DNA from: Bradysia coprophila
Taxonomy: Eukaryota > Arthropoda > Insecta > Diptera > Sciaridae
Assembly (NCBI RefSeq): GCF_014529535.1
Contig: NW_023503751.1
Location: 1,782,614-1,846,613, forward strand
DNA: 64,000 nucleotides
Direction: 5' to 3'
Part shown: positions 21,702 to 33,911 of the stretch, piece by piece
Layout: every line of letters begins with the position of its first letter
Numbering within the stretch: the stretch's first letter is position 1
Translations under genes and position numbers: made by a program
Notes under the pieces: model-generated
Told to the model about the DNA's origin: nothing
What the model saw: the letters and a program-made list of their open reading frames with translations, nothing else
The model's database searches: none

Positions 21702-22769
21702 GCGGATGGCATCGGGATGGCAATGTATATTTTAAATAATTTTTTAAAAATAAATATAATTATTTTTTCTTATGATTATCATGGTAAATCTGTTTTTTAT
21801 TGAGATTCGAAACTTTTTTGTCAAAATAGCACACGGTCTATTGAGAAGTGTCGTGAATACAACATCGACATAGTCTTGCTATTCATTAGGGTGGTTTTTT
21901 TGCAAAAATTGTAAAGCTTCGTGGATTGCATGGTAAAATAAATATTTTGGCACTAAAAAAACGTCGAAGCCGCGAGGATTTAATTTTTAGAATTTTTTTG
22001 AGCTGGCGCAAATTCATCAAAGTTTCGTCAATTTGGTTTGAACTTTGATTTTTTTCGTAGCCAAAAACGATCAGCAAAACGGTAGATGTATTTTTCTAAC
22101 ACGTCTTTGTGGCTAAGAAAATTTATGCTGCAAGATGGAAAAAATTGGTGTCGTTGCAAGATATGACAAAAAAAGTGATATTTTTAGGCGACGGGAACAG
22201 GTTTTCGAGTGTGCTGTCTTGTAAACGGGTTGACGAACACTGGTAATTGCATTAAATGATAGTTTGCAATCATACCTATCAGGGAAAAAAAAGTTTGTGA
22301 AAATTGGTTCAGTTTAGCCGGAGAACTTGCCGAAGAACTGGGCTAAAATCTAGCTACTCGCCCGTAGAATGACTGATGACCATTTTCTTTGCTAATAAAT
22401 TACGAAAAAATACAAAAATTCTCCATTTTCTTCATTTTATGAATATAGATCGAAATTGTAAGTAAAAGTTAAAATATGCGAAAAGTTGGTCAGGTAGACG
22501 TCAAATTTGACTAATTTTTGGGGGTCTGCCAACGGTTTTTCGTGCGAATCTTATGAAGTATGGACTTAAGAGCATTGTTAAAGACAGGAAATGAAAGGTA
22601 TTGACTCTACCAATCAGGGAAAAAAAGATTTTTAGCAATTGTTTCAGTTAATCGTGAGATATAGGTCTCGCAGTGAGCGTCATTCGGGCTACTCATCTGT
22701 AGAATGATGGGTTATACATTTCGCAAATGATCAAGTTAAATGCTAAATATCAACATTTTATTAATTTCG
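21702..22769. other. intergenic with degenerate Rep1-like sequence
   Basis: No gene. 22255-22740 has two blocks of Rep1-like words (CCTATCAGGGAAAAAAAAGT, AGGTCTCGCAGTGAGC, GGCTACTCATCTGTAGAATG), too diverged to bound exactly. Confidence 0.35.
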
Positions 22770-23221
22770 ATCCGTTTGGATCGTTCCTGTTTTGTCTCGT
22801 AATTTGAAGATTTCTTTTTTGGCGTTTGTCATTTTTCTCCGTAGGACTTTCATATTGCAGTTAACTTCAATTATGTTTTGAGCCAAATGGACATTATATT
22901 TTCTTCCATCTGATCTCCTTGCTTTGTTGATACTTTTAGACAAGTTCCGGTATTCCACCGAATCTCGCCCTCCGTTTTTTACCAACTCTGATCTGCTTGC
23001 GATCAGGTCTAATGTTTCTCTGCTGAGTTTTGATTCTTTCCCTTGGACGGATTTGCATTTGGATTTCATGAAACCCATTATTGTATCGACGATTTTGGTA
23101 TTCAATTCGTCCAATGTTTCACATTGATTGTTGACGTTATCTAATTCGGCAGTCATTTTCGTAGCAAATTCTTCATTTTGTGTGTAAAGCCGTTGTACGT
23201 CAATCCATTCACTTTTTTGAA
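22770..23221 (-). pseudogene. RTE-type LINE fragment (same region as 19999-20450, opposite strand)
   Basis: Minus-strand frame of 131 codons nearly identical to the start of the fragment at 19999. It shares its 5' break point (GTTCAAAAAAGTGA) and continues in frame through the place where the other copy has a deletion. It ends at ACGGATCGAAAT. Truncated on both sides. Confidence 0.8.
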
Positions 23222-23254
23222 CTAGTTGTGATCTTTGAAATCTGGTATCTGAAA

Positions 23255-23418
23255 TCTGGAAATGGACTTGGGCTAGTGCAGATGGTGTAACGAAAAATGA
23301 GATAGATTACATCATAACTGGCTGTAAGTCAACCGTTAAGAACGTTACGGTCCTAAACAATTTTTCAACCGGTAGTGATCACCGAATGGTGCGTGCAAGA
23401 GTCACGTTAAAATTTGGC
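23255..23418 (+). pseudogene. C-terminus of an RTE-type AP-endonuclease domain
   Basis: The plus-strand frame reads TWASADGVTKNEIDYIITG and then FSTGSDHRMVRARVTLKF. This is the end of a LINE apurinic endonuclease: the GSDHR motif includes the catalytic Asp-His. It lies head-to-head with the minus-strand RTE fragment 30 bp away. Confidence 0.7.
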
Positions 23419-23419
23419 A

Positions 23420-23512
23420 TCTCTGGACAACCACAATACTCAGGGAGTCCAATTCAACGTGTTACAAACGTATGCGTAAACCTATAAGACCCCAGTACTT
23501 CGTTCGGATCTA
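23420..23512 (-). repeat. Rep1 left-end fragment, copy g
   Basis: CATCTCTGGACAACCACAAT and CCTATAAGACCCCAGTACTT, then TCTAAAAA, match the left (outer) end of the Rep1 subfamily seen at 47250-47361. Confidence 0.65.
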
Positions 23513-23526
23513 AAAAGCTCATAATA

Positions 23527-23741
23527 AATAACCTCCATACAAACAACACACACTCTACGGGGTCGAGATGGGCGTCAAATTCGTCTCACTCTGCTCGGAG
23601 GGACCAGCAGTTTGATATGTTTTTTCGTTTCACCCTGCCAAACAACCTAAGTGGTCCTGCGTGAAATAACGCTGACGCACATCTCGGCACATCTCGATCA
23701 TTATTCCCCGTAGAGTGTGTGTTGTTTGTATGGAGGTTATT
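23527..23741. mobile_element. 215-bp fold-back element with 35-bp perfect terminal repeats and 12-bp flanking duplication
   Basis: Left terminus AATAACCTCCATACAAACAA (continuing to CTCTACGGGG) is perfectly inverted at the right end. Identical 12-bp AAGCTCATAATA lies outside both ends (23515-23526 and 23742-23753). No ORF. The unusually long target duplication does not fit hAT (8), Tc1 (TA) or piggyBac (TTAA); Mutator- or Foldback-like elements are the nearest textbook fit. Confidence 0.85.
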
Positions 23742-23855
23742 AAGCTCATAATAGCTAGGGACGGACTTTTCATGAAGGCTGGTACAGTTCTTATGAAGTA
23801 CTCATGGAAAATAATTGGTGCTGTTGTTCAATTCAGTTGGGCTTTTTATTATAAA

Positions 23856-25270
23856 TTATTTCTCGTCAATATTCTGACATTCAGTCTTAAAATCATTTTT
23901 TGGCAAGATGTCATCGTAAATGTCATACATTTTCGACAATGGGCAAATATTTCCACACCGTGGTATTCGAATGGGCATCGGTGTTTCGGTGCTCGAATTT
24001 TTATAAAATATTTGAACGTAGTAATGGTTGTGGTAGATTCTTAGTTCCAAAATGATAGCCGCAGCGTATGGAACGAAATTTCCCTAAACAAAAAGTAGAG
24101 AAGTGAAGTTGTTCCAGTAGTAGCAATAAGAATAAAATATTCTTACGTCAGAAATGTCCAGTGAGGACAGGAAGCTGAAGAGTACAGAGTCGTGTGTACT
24201 GTACATCCACATTTTTGCATCGGGCGATAGTGTTTTTTCAGCCTTCCTAGTAAATCGATCCAGGATATCCTTCAACAGGAATCCCGTTCTAAATTTCGAT
24301 AAATATTTCGTTGCAGCCGACATGGCATAAAATTTCATTGCAGCATCGTCAAATTCAGGATTATTCGGGAAGAGTGGTTTCGTCCATTCAGGAAGACTGG
24401 AAAGAACGAAATTAGTGAAAATTCGATTTTGCAATATATGTCAGACGTACGTCAAATTATGAATGCTTTGGCAGAACCAAGAATCTCTCAACAATAGCAA
24501 TGCCGTTGGATCATTAACGATAGTTCCTGCATGTTCTGACACATATTCATAAAAAGGTTGAACAGAACCGTAGAACTCTAACATTTCAGTCGAGCGAGCG
24601 TACTCGTTCAGGGCATTTTCGTAGGCGACACAAGGCGGTATTGATCCTCCGATTAAGTAGTCTATGTTTTCAGGCACGGAATGGATTGGAATTGGTTGCC
24701 AATTAAGGTCTTCGTTCCAGATGAGTCTACCCGTTGGCGGATAGAGCCCGGCTAAATTCGCTTGAGCACTCATCAGTGTACGATCTACATCTGAGGACCG
24801 CACATAAATGTCATTCACGTTGAATGTGCTGCTAAGGAAATGTGAGTATCGTCGACGAAACCATTGTCCCAGTTCATATTGCTGACGCTTTCCCAACTAA
24901 ATCGTGAAAACATACAGTGATTAACACTTAAAAGTCCAGACTTTTAGATGTTCCTCACTGTAATAGAATTTCTTACATTTGTTAATTGACCCCAGCCTTC
25001 TGGCCAATACGAAATGTCATAATGATCACCTGGACCCTGTAGAACAGGATTTCGATCACCATGTCGATAAAACTGATGGCAATAAACGTTCAATTATTAT
25101 ATTGACGAAATTGTTCAAATTCAGGGTTCACAAACCGCATGCACAAAAACTAAGTCCCCTATTGGTCCGTTGGCATTTAATTCCGGCTGTGGATGGTCAA
25201 TAACGGCCGAATAAACTGTTGCCACCAGTCCCAACAAATTGATGGTAAGTAGACCGGATTTGAAAGACAT
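23856..25270 (-). CDS. secreted histidine acid phosphatase (prostatic/lysosomal acid phosphatase family)
   Basis: Hydrolyses phosphate monoesters at acidic pH through a phosphohistidine intermediate. Exons (minus): 25270-25136, 25072-24977, 24896-24451, 24396-24147, 24083-23856. All have GT..AG introns of about 50-80 bp and join to an uninterrupted 384-codon frame, close to the family's usual length. The ATG at 25270 is chosen because a hydrophobic signal peptide follows (SGLLTINLLGLVATVYSA). An in-frame ATG at 25411 would bury it behind a basic stretch. The catalytic box FYRHGDRNP is built across exons 1-2. The second catalytic motif is YSTHDS in exon 4. Conserved Cys residues occur in exon 5 (IPRCGNICPL, ECQN). 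No membrane anchor at the C-terminus, so it is probably secreted or lysosomal. No lesion seen; likely functional. Confidence 0.92.
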
Positions 25271-27796
25271 GTTTTCAAGCGAACCTTGCAACACACTGAA
25301 TTTTGTGGCCGTCTTCACCCGTTTTTTGTAGACAATTTTTCTTCGACAAAAGTAATCTTTAGTTCGGGATATTATCCGGAAACGTTTGAATTTTATTGTT
25401 TCATGTTTCAAGTCATGTCCAGCTACAGCATGAACGTGATGAAGAAGTGAAGGTGATGTGGTTATTGTGGCAAAGGGGCATTCACCTGCCCAATTTCTTA
25501 GATCAAGGTGACATTATGTTGCAACAACGAATCTTAAAAAAAACCTTCGATGTCTGATCAAAAAGTTAACGTCTGATGCGTGTGTTACTGGTTGCCGGGA
25601 AGTGTTTTTCTGCCTCGCGCACGTCCGACGTACGACCGACACGAACAGTCATGAGCACACGCACAGCACGTATACATTTCACGCGTAGCAACCAAATGTT
25701 TCCGAAGTAATTAATTGATACCCCGCTCAATTAGCTACTTTCTCCTAACATTTACGATTGCCACAATTCTTCACGCATGCATCGAGTGCACTCGAAAGTG
25801 TTTCTCTAGCTTCAAAAAGATTTTTTTCGCTCGCGTTAAATGCCCTCCATCTTTAATAACTGTCTGTGCCATATTTTTAGCAAAAATGTTTACTTTTCCA
25901 AAAATATTACCGTCGTAAAAATCAATTCGTTTATCGATCACCAGTTTATTGGCGGTCATAAAATGATTAGCAAAGTGTTCGTACGAAGAGTTTGCGTTAA
26001 ATCGTGTAGTTACTTTGCAGATTGTGTATTATCCTCACGTGTTACAATGCTTGGTTAACACGCTCCTACCTTCGATTGATACATGCAGCATGTAGTCTAA
26101 AGTGGAGCTGCTATAATTCCAGGTCATTTCAAATTATCACAAGTAGTCGAGCTCTCGGACTGCTCTTGCAAGTCATCAAGTTTGAGTTTATTCAGTCTTT
26201 TATATACTCTCAAAGACATAGCTTTCAACTTGATCAAAAACTTGTTCGCCGACCTATTGACGAACAACACTGCGGTCACATTTTTTCTTAATGTTAACAT
26301 AGAAAATCATATTGTTTACGTTGACCAGATATGAGCTATTTTCATGTTAAGCGAGTCTATATACACGTGAGGATCTGACTTAATCTTAAAAACCATAAAT
26401 TGTTGGTGTGGATTGATAAACTGATAAAAGTAAATTTCCAAATCGAATTTGTTTTTACAACGATTCCATTTTGAGTGTACGATAACAAACGTCGTCATTG
26501 ATTGTAATTGGAGGACTGCCAAGGGTCAAACTGAAGTCGAGCCCTCGATCGAACATATTTTTCTGTTTGGTTTGTTCAACAAAAATGGAAAAAATTCGAG
26601 TCCATAGTCGTCTCTCCAGGCACACCGCACAACTATTAAAATATTTTTCTCATTGTTATCATTGTCGATAACAGAAAGCTTAACATGGATGAACAAATCC
26701 GCTGTTTGAAAAATCTGAATCAGAACCTGAAAAATGGAGCCTGCACCAGAGCTGAACTTAAGCGAACCTGTTATGAGAAAAACCATGAGTGAAATTTTGA
26801 CTTTTTTTAAATGAAAAAAAAAAATCTCGAAAGTCCCAAGCTTTGGTCTGCCGATTATAATGTCAAGGTCAGAGTAATTAATCGAATGCATTTCACCGAC
26901 CCATGTGTGATTTATGACACTGCAGTGATTTATAGATAACTAAAACGGCAGAAAAATTACAATGTAAATTGTTTGTTCATGACAAATGGAAAGTTCTTAC
27001 TCCGAACGACAATTACAATTTCGAGTGGCATATTTAAGTATTAAGTTCCTACAGTTGAAGAAATTTAGTTTTCGAGTTTTTCAAAGGTATTAATCTTATT
27101 TAACCCACACTTTATCCCAAAACAATGGAATCCACAAATTTAAATTTAGTTAGCACAGCGGTCACAATGACGGCGCTGCAGTCACGTTTTTAAAATGTGA
27201 TATAGGGTGGATAAACTAAATTTTGGTTTTAGCTACATTTTCGCTTGGTTTTTAATCATTACATTAGGCTTCTAAATTAAGAGTATCTTTATGCAATATA
27301 AACCGTTTGAATTTGAAAAAAGAGGTTTTGTATCAGGAAAGCGTTCAGTACGTCTCAACAAACAAAAGAACGTAAAACATATTTGTATATTTAGCCACCC
27401 TACGTCCGTCATCGCTTCTATTGTCTTCAAAAACATATTGTGTGCTTGTCATGATATGTATCAGAAGTTTGTTTATTTATGTGTCTCATCTAAAATGCTC
27501 GCCAGCAAAATGTTGATCATTAAATTCAACGACAAAATTGATCTAAATGTTACAATAATCGTGAATAATAGTGAAGTTGATGTGGTTTTGTTTTCTCCTC
27601 ATAAAGTAATTTGCATCAGTTCGATGTAAAGTGCGGAGCACGATTAGAAAAAAAAACTTGTCGCTTAAGAATGATCAAAAAGTTGCTGGACGCAGTAGCT
27701 ACAACTAATGCTTTGCAGGATATAGAAAAAAAATTAGAGAAACACCAAGAGCCGTCTATTTGAAATCTTCATCATCATCATTCCAACTAAAGGTTT
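25271..27796. other. intergenic; two unrecognised open frames
   Basis: No gene is supported. The minus-strand frame 26526-26891 (121 codons) ends in a protein-like stretch (VVRCAWRDDYGLEFFPFLLN). It could be an exon of a small secreted protein of the DUF1091/MD-2-related kind, but conserved cysteines and a partner exon were not established. The plus-strand frame 27291-27629 (112 codons) shows no domain. No repeat families recognised. Confidence 0.3.
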
Positions 27797-28840
27797 TTAG
27801 CCCCGTACGAAGTACGAAGGGGCTTATAGGATTACGATGACGTGTGTAATTGATGGAATTCGAAGCAGACGGTAAGGCAAACAATGTTCATAGATGATGA
27901 ATCCGCAATAAAAAAATTTGTCCGTCTGTCCGTCCGTCTGTCACGTCGATATCTTGAGTCAATCAAATCCGATTTCAAAATTTTTTTTCCCTGAAATATA
28001 GTCAAAATAGTGAGGCTAAGTTCGAAGATGGGCGATTTTGGGTCGACCCCTCCCAAACTGGGGCCCCATAAGTGCTTTAACGTTTTCCAAAGATTTCTCT
28101 GGTCATTTAAAAGCTACTCTGGTAAGTGATACATCAAATGAAAGGTATTTACAATACCGATCGACGAAAAAAAAAGTTTATGGAAATTGGATGACCGACT
28201 CGTGAGTTCGACCCCTTGGTGTGAACTAGGTACAGGGCGGCAACCCGTTTTTGCTTGTAGGCTGGCTAAATTTGAACGGATTTGGCTTTATTAGATAGAT
28301 ATTGACCGTACCATTTCGGGAAAAGAAGTTTATGAAATTCGGTTTACCGGAGCGTGAGCTAGGTCTCTTGGAGTGAGCTTATATGTGGCTACTCGGCCGT
28401 ACAGTGAAGGTGGTGGTTTTTTGTTAATATCTCGAGTAAAATTTGACCGAATTTCATGTATTTTTTTTGTTTGAAAGATACTAACGAATGTAAAGCAGCC
28501 GTACTATTCCACCTCCTAACGAAATGGCCGTCGGCCGCCATTTTGGATTTTTGTAAAAACAATATAAATCGATGAAAATGATAATTACAAAGTCAATGAT
28601 CAGTGGGAAGTGTAGTTTGTGTTACATTTGAAAGGAACGTCTTACGGGGGTTCGTAATTGCGCTATGCGCAATTTTGTACACATTTCATAAGAATTTTAA
28701 TTTACCGACGTTTACGGCCGCAGTAGACTTACGGTAAGAGTAGGGCGACGGACGAACTAGGGTCACGTGCGCAATGGATGTACGGGTTTGTACGGGGCTC
28801 AGTCGCAGCAAACGCTCCGACTGTTCTGACGGCTCGTTTT
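27797..28840 (+). repeat. Rep1 dispersed repeat, copy h (complete)
   Basis: Begins TAGCCCCGTACGAAGTACGA after a T-run and ends ACTGTTCTGACGGCTCGTTT. This compact copy has no ~145-bp tandem array and only a short microsatellite, so it is a good reference for the family length (~1.04 kb). Confidence 0.85.
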
Positions 28841-29142
28841 TAAACGAAACGGAGGTTCGCTCGCAGATTCGGATCGGAACAACCCAATATTTTTCGCTAA
28901 AGCTCGTAGCCGTCCCGTGAAGAATCACCAAAAATAAAAAATCGGCAAGGTGTGAAGAAACGCCGACAGAAACAAAGAATGATAAATTTGTCTTTGTTGT
29001 GTTTCTTCACACTTTGGCAATTCTTCGTGGTGATTAAACAAATCAACCACAAATGATGATGATTTTTTTCAATCCATGGAAATTTATCCTTTTACGACGT
29101 ATCAACGTATCCTTTTAACGCAAAGGCGTCATTTGTTCGATG
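28841..29142. other. intergenic, no gene seen
   Basis: A local inverted repeat (CGGCAAGGTGTGAAGAAAC near 28944; GTTTCTTCACACTTTGGCAA near 29000) forms a potential hairpin. Nothing else recognised. Confidence 0.35.
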
Positions 29143-30629
29143 CTAGTCCTCTCCACCGAGATTGACAACTGTTCCAAATTTCTCAAATATTTCGATGTAT
29201 TCAGCCGGTGAAACTATCGACTCTTTTGATTTCACAGTTTTTTCGATTCGCGCGAAAACTCTGTCCGGTGGGATAAATGAATGCCCGACGACTGGAAAGA
29301 TGATTTCCATTTTCTTTATGTTGCTTGGAGCCATGTTGGTAAGCCAATATGAGCACATCGTCATCAAAATTGTGTTTTTATTTTGTCCACCGCATCCATC
29401 GGCGAACAGACGTATGCAGTCGATATTTTCTTCAATATGGAGGTTGCACAGACGATGATATACAGCTGAAGAAATTTCGTTCGATCCTTTTGGTCTGTCG
29501 TATTCGCCCCAGACGTACAAGATGACATTCTCTTTGGTTAACGCTGATTTTGATGTTCCCTGAACGGCACCAAAATTGTAGAACGAAATTTGTCGACTGA
29601 AATAAGCCGCCTGATCGAACAACTTTGGTACTGCCATATTTTTCTGACAATCAATGCTCAACGTGATCGTGTTGGGTCCTCCTTCCTTAAGAAGTTTGAA
29701 AAACGCCTTTGCTCTGCGCTTGTGCAGAGTCAACTTTTTCATCAGAACTGTTCTCTTAGCTGGATCTGTCTCGAGTTTCAATGATTCCTTCAACATTGTG
29801 CATGTAGAACAGATGTCAGTCGCGGGCGCCTTAAATCCAATGTTGAAGTTCGTGTTGAAAACATAACGGAAATAGCTCCGTTTGACTTGCAAATTCGTGT
29901 CGATAACGTGATCAACATACATCGAATGCATTTTGTTGATTGAGAGCTCCGATGGAAAATATTGCCTCTTCGTCTTGCCTCTGCAATAATGCACTTCGAG
30001 GCATCGAAACTTTTTAACGAACTCAATAACAGAACGTTTTTTCGCTGAGAATTTCGATGATTTTCGATCACCACCGCGCGATTCTTTGGGGGCTGCGCGT
30101 GTATAAGTGGCGTTTACAAACACGCTGAATTCGGTCTTTCCCAATATTAAGAGCTCTGCGAAAAGTTTTCTGACAAACGTTCAACAAATTTCCTTGGACG
30201 GTGCGAATCAAGTAATCGATTGAAATTTGCTTCCTTGAACCATTTTTCCGGCTGCGGTTTGTTGGATTTGGTGGTTCAACGGCGCAATACATTAAAATGT
30301 ATGAATCTTGAGACGGTTTGTCCTTTGACTCGTAAAATCCGTTAGCAAACTTGACGACGTCTTCATTTTTCACTGATCGACACCGAAATTTTTTGTTTTG
30401 ATGATTGCATGATGGCATCAGCGGCAGTTTCTTTTGCTTATACCTGCAGCGCATAGAGAAAAGGAAAACGATTTTTCGGAGAAAAAACATAAATAAAAAG
30501 AATAGGTTTTTTGAGGAAAAAGAAGTACGTTTGGATTTTCGACAAGTATCGTTTTCTTTCATGCAAATTTTGTTTTCTTTTTCTGGCTCGACAGCGTTCA
30601 ACTTCAATCGGATATTCCACTGATTCCAT
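29143..30629 (-). pseudogene. DUF7869-type protein gene with a frameshift
   Basis: Exon 1 is 30629-30529 (basic N-terminus, MESVEYPIEVERCRARKR). A GTACTT..TGCAG intron follows, and exon 2 starts at 30443. Exon 2 holds a conserved N-terminal region (VVKFANGFYESKDKPSQDSY). Near 30110 the frame changes by one base, and the second frame (333 codons) carries the family core: RGGDRK, a Cys-x2-Cys (DICSTCTML), LSIDCQKN, LFADGCGGQNKNTILM and VVGHSFIPPDRVF. I recognise this as the arthropod DUF7869 family, of unknown function and often multi-copy. The ADGCGGQNKN..GHS.IPPDR pattern is reminiscent of a nuclease/transposase fold, but that is speculation. The frameshift argues for a pseudogene unless it is an assembly error. 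The C-terminus ends abruptly at NLGGED. Confidence 0.65.
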
Positions 30630-30655
30630 TTTGGTATTTTGAAAACAAGCGACAA

Positions 30656-31298
30656 AAGTGCAAAAAACTTAGGTTAGGAAAAATATCAATGTGGCAACTC
30701 CAAGTAATGAACTGTCAGTTGTGACGCGTTACGCCATCTGAAAAATTCTCTTGAGTAACACCATTTTTGTGTTAAAATTCAAATAGAATCTGATTGGAAA
30801 AGACCGACGTTTGATACCAATTGACTCATTTGTTGTTTTTTTTTAACTTGTAGATTGGTATTAAGCCTGTAATTGATGCGGTAAGTGCAATTGTTAGACC
30901 ATGAAAATCGAATGTAATTAAACTGTAGCGATATTCTATTGCAGCAAATTTTGGATCCTAATAAAGAGTACACCTGCACCAGTGACCTTTGTATTGTAAG
31001 TATTTACACGGCAGCTCACTCGCTACCCGATACTCACAATAAGTGTTATGTGATTGGCAGTAGTCAAAGTTTTGATTTCATTCAACCTTGAAAGAGTTTG
31101 TTAATACAAAGAGTTATTTTTGAAGAAACAGCTTCTAACGCTTACGAGAGCTGCCGTTACCCGAGTTGGGTGTCGTCAAGTGGCTATCTATTCCAAACAG
31201 GTGTTGTCTGAACCTTTGTCAATACACCCTTTTACTCTGCATAGTTTTTCAATCTGTGTTGACTGAGTGCAATAGTCAAAAACCCAAGAAGTAAAAAG
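30656..31298. other. intergenic, no gene seen
   Basis: AT-rich; nothing recognised except GTGACGCAAGTC at 31299-31310, the recurring terminal motif. Confidence 0.35.
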
Positions 31299-31953
31299 TG
31301 ACGCAAGTCTATGTTTATACTACCAAAACAACTGATAACTGCTTTATATACCTCAATATACCTCAGCTGCTGTGTCCATAAATGGATGTCTGAAACACAC
31401 TCCCAAGTAGCATTCAACGGTTAAAATTCGATTGTGCAACCGTTATTACACCGCGGTTGTAAATAATTCGGAGCTAACCAAAGCTAACCAATTAGTTGTC
31501 GCAACGTTGCTACAACGTTGTAATAACAGTTGTGCAACGGTTTTTGCCCAGTTGCGAAAGTTGTGAAATTCTAGTAACGAATTGGTTGTATAGCGGTTAT
31601 ACAACGAATTGGTTTAAAGTTATGAAACGGTTGTAGAACCGTCTAATATCTTAAAAATGTCAACACCGGCCTTAAACTAATAAGTTATACGACGGTTGTA
31701 TTGCCGTTTTAAAACTTTTTCGTTATTGCTTTTCTGATATTATAGTTTCAACTAATTCGTTGTATATTACCGTTGAGAAGTACTAACTTCGAACAGAATA
31801 AGCTTAAAACATTAATTTGTAATGAAAACACGGTTTATTCACTGTATAAAATAAACAAAAAATGGCCTTCAAGTTCAGTGTTGGCTTAAACAAATTAATA
31901 ATCAAATAGGAAATTATGAAATTAAACGAAATTGTAAACGAAATTTTTACATA

Positions 31954-33732
31954 CTAGGCACTTTCGTGACCGCCACTATCACTATCATCGTTTTCCTCAC
32001 CACTACTCACCACCGATTCATCATCAAAACAATCGCTGTCATTGGTCTCTGTGTCTTCATTAGCCTCAGATACATTTACGATTTCCTTCGAATTCGATTT
32101 GTTTCTTCGTTTCTGGTTCAATCTTGTCGTCGCGTGTTTGCAATATTCTTTCATACAATTATTATGATGGTGGTCGGTGTATGGTTCCGCATCAGTATGT
32201 ATGGCATCCTTAATGACGGTGTTGATCCAAGTAAACTGGATGAACGGATCCTTTTTTGTTGTTCCTTTCCATGTGAACTGTTGTAACGCAACGTCCGCGA
32301 TGATCCGTTTGGCTACTGCATGTAATTTTGCAGATTGATTGCGTCCACCGATGCGAGAAAGCTTTTCAGTCTAAAAATTTGAATAAATGAAATCGATGAG
32401 CTCGAGTGAAGAACATTTACTCAATGTTAGTCTTACCAAATTTTCTCTAAAATTCGGCGATTGTTTGAGGAATTTTTCAAAATGCGAAACAGTTTTCCAG
32501 TCACAGATTGGCAGTTTGTATTGTTCATCCATAACCTTGTCATCTATAGTTACAGATCGTTTCGAATTCTTTGAGACACTTTGCACCACTACGTCCAAAT
32601 TGGCCTGCAACCTAGCTTCCATCTCATGTCGAAGCTTTCTCTCTTCGGATAGAAATTGTTTTAACGAAACAACTTCTTCAAGAACCATCTGGAACATTGT
32701 ACCAATTTCGTTAACGATCTTACGAGGCAGATCATCAGCTGAAAATTGAAGACGGCAAAAATGAATTTAGATTATTAACCGGTTAAAAATTCACTTACAA
32801 TTGGTTTGTCGCGTTGAATTTACATGAGGCGAATTTTGATCAAAAGTACCAACTGTATCCAAACTGTAACTTGTTGATGGCAAAGTGAAAATGGTATCAT
32901 TTGACGTTAAGTATGTAGTGAGTTCGCATTCTTCGGTTGCTTTTTGATAAGAGTCCTGACTCCCAACGTTTTGGACCGCTACTGGTATATTGTTTTGACT
33001 TAAATGAATTGTTGATGTTTGAAAATTGCTGAGTGGATCAAACAATGGAATACTGCTTATTGAAGGTGAAGTAGTTGAGAAGTTGGTGGTGCTTGATGAC
33101 GATGATGATGGTCTCAAGATATTTTGAGAAGAATTTGTACTTTTTTCGTTGTTTGATGGTGTTCTTGATACGGCTTTGGTGACGGCCCTCTTTTTTTTTA
33201 TAGCGTTCTGCTTACCTCCATCGGTGCTCTTGTGTTTGTTGTTACCGCTTCGCTTATTCGCAGATACGGTTTGAGATGTTGATAACTGACTACTGGTTTG
33301 AGTTTGAAACAAATCGTTCACGTCGATTTCAGTCCCAGACACATGAGAAGCAACGGGATGTTTTCGCTTTAATGTCTTCTTAGCCCGTTGTTCAGCCTCC
33401 GACTCACTATTTCGATGTAAACTGTAGAATTTTTCCAGCTCCAGTGATTTTTCGTATGTGCCTATAAAAACGAGATTTTACTTATGTGTCACGTAAGATA
33501 ATTTCGTAGGACAAAAGTTTGTTTGTTTTGCGTTTCCCATAACCTAACCTATATTGTCTTTCAGCATGGTAAAACGATATTCGAACCATACGCCTTTCTT
33601 GATATCTTGCGGATTTCGTCGATCGACAATCATTGTATTCGGCCAATACAAAATTTCATTTTCTATCCATTTTTTCGGTGCTGCTTGCACGTAAATTACA
33701 CCATTTTCTTCAGTTTCAACAATCGAATACAT
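31954..33732 (-). CDS. DUF4806-domain accessory protein of the transposon, four exons
   Basis: Exons (minus): 33732-33549, 33461-32799, 32738-32437, 32370-31954; all junctions keep the frame. The N-terminus (VKK-like start MYSIVETEENGVIYVQAAPK, WIENEILYWP) is a compact domain typical of the N-terminal part of DUF4806 proteins. A long Ser/Thr/Asn-rich linker with a basic, nuclear-localisation-like stretch (NAIKKKRAVTKAV) follows. The third exon has a coiled coil (LKQFLSEERKLRHEMEARLQ). The fourth exon completes the DUF4806 region (LSRIGGRNQSAKLHAVAKRI) and ends in a highly acidic tail. DUF4806 ORFs commonly accompany TNP2-like transposases in arthropod elements. The role is unknown; DNA binding or regulation is plausible. 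Confidence 0.8.
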
Positions 33733-33911
33733 TTTAAAAGCACTTCACTGTTTAAGAACGAAAATTACTGTTTTTCTATTTAATCAGTCCGATTTTGATA
33801 TTGTTTTTTTTTCTTCAAAAATAATATTTTGTTACACACATCCGATCACATGTAACTACTACGTTGCAAAATACGGTTCGTCTGAATTTAATTGTCAATA
33901 TTCCAGATGGG

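Noticed and set aside
25271..25411. Upstream in-frame start for the acid phosphatase
   Set aside because: It adds a basic 47-residue extension before a good signal peptide; the ATG at 25270 fits a secreted enzyme better.
26526..26891. Candidate DUF1091/MD-2-like exon
   Set aside because: Weak resemblance only; no conserved cysteine pattern, signal peptide or second exon could be established, so it is noted but not called a gene.
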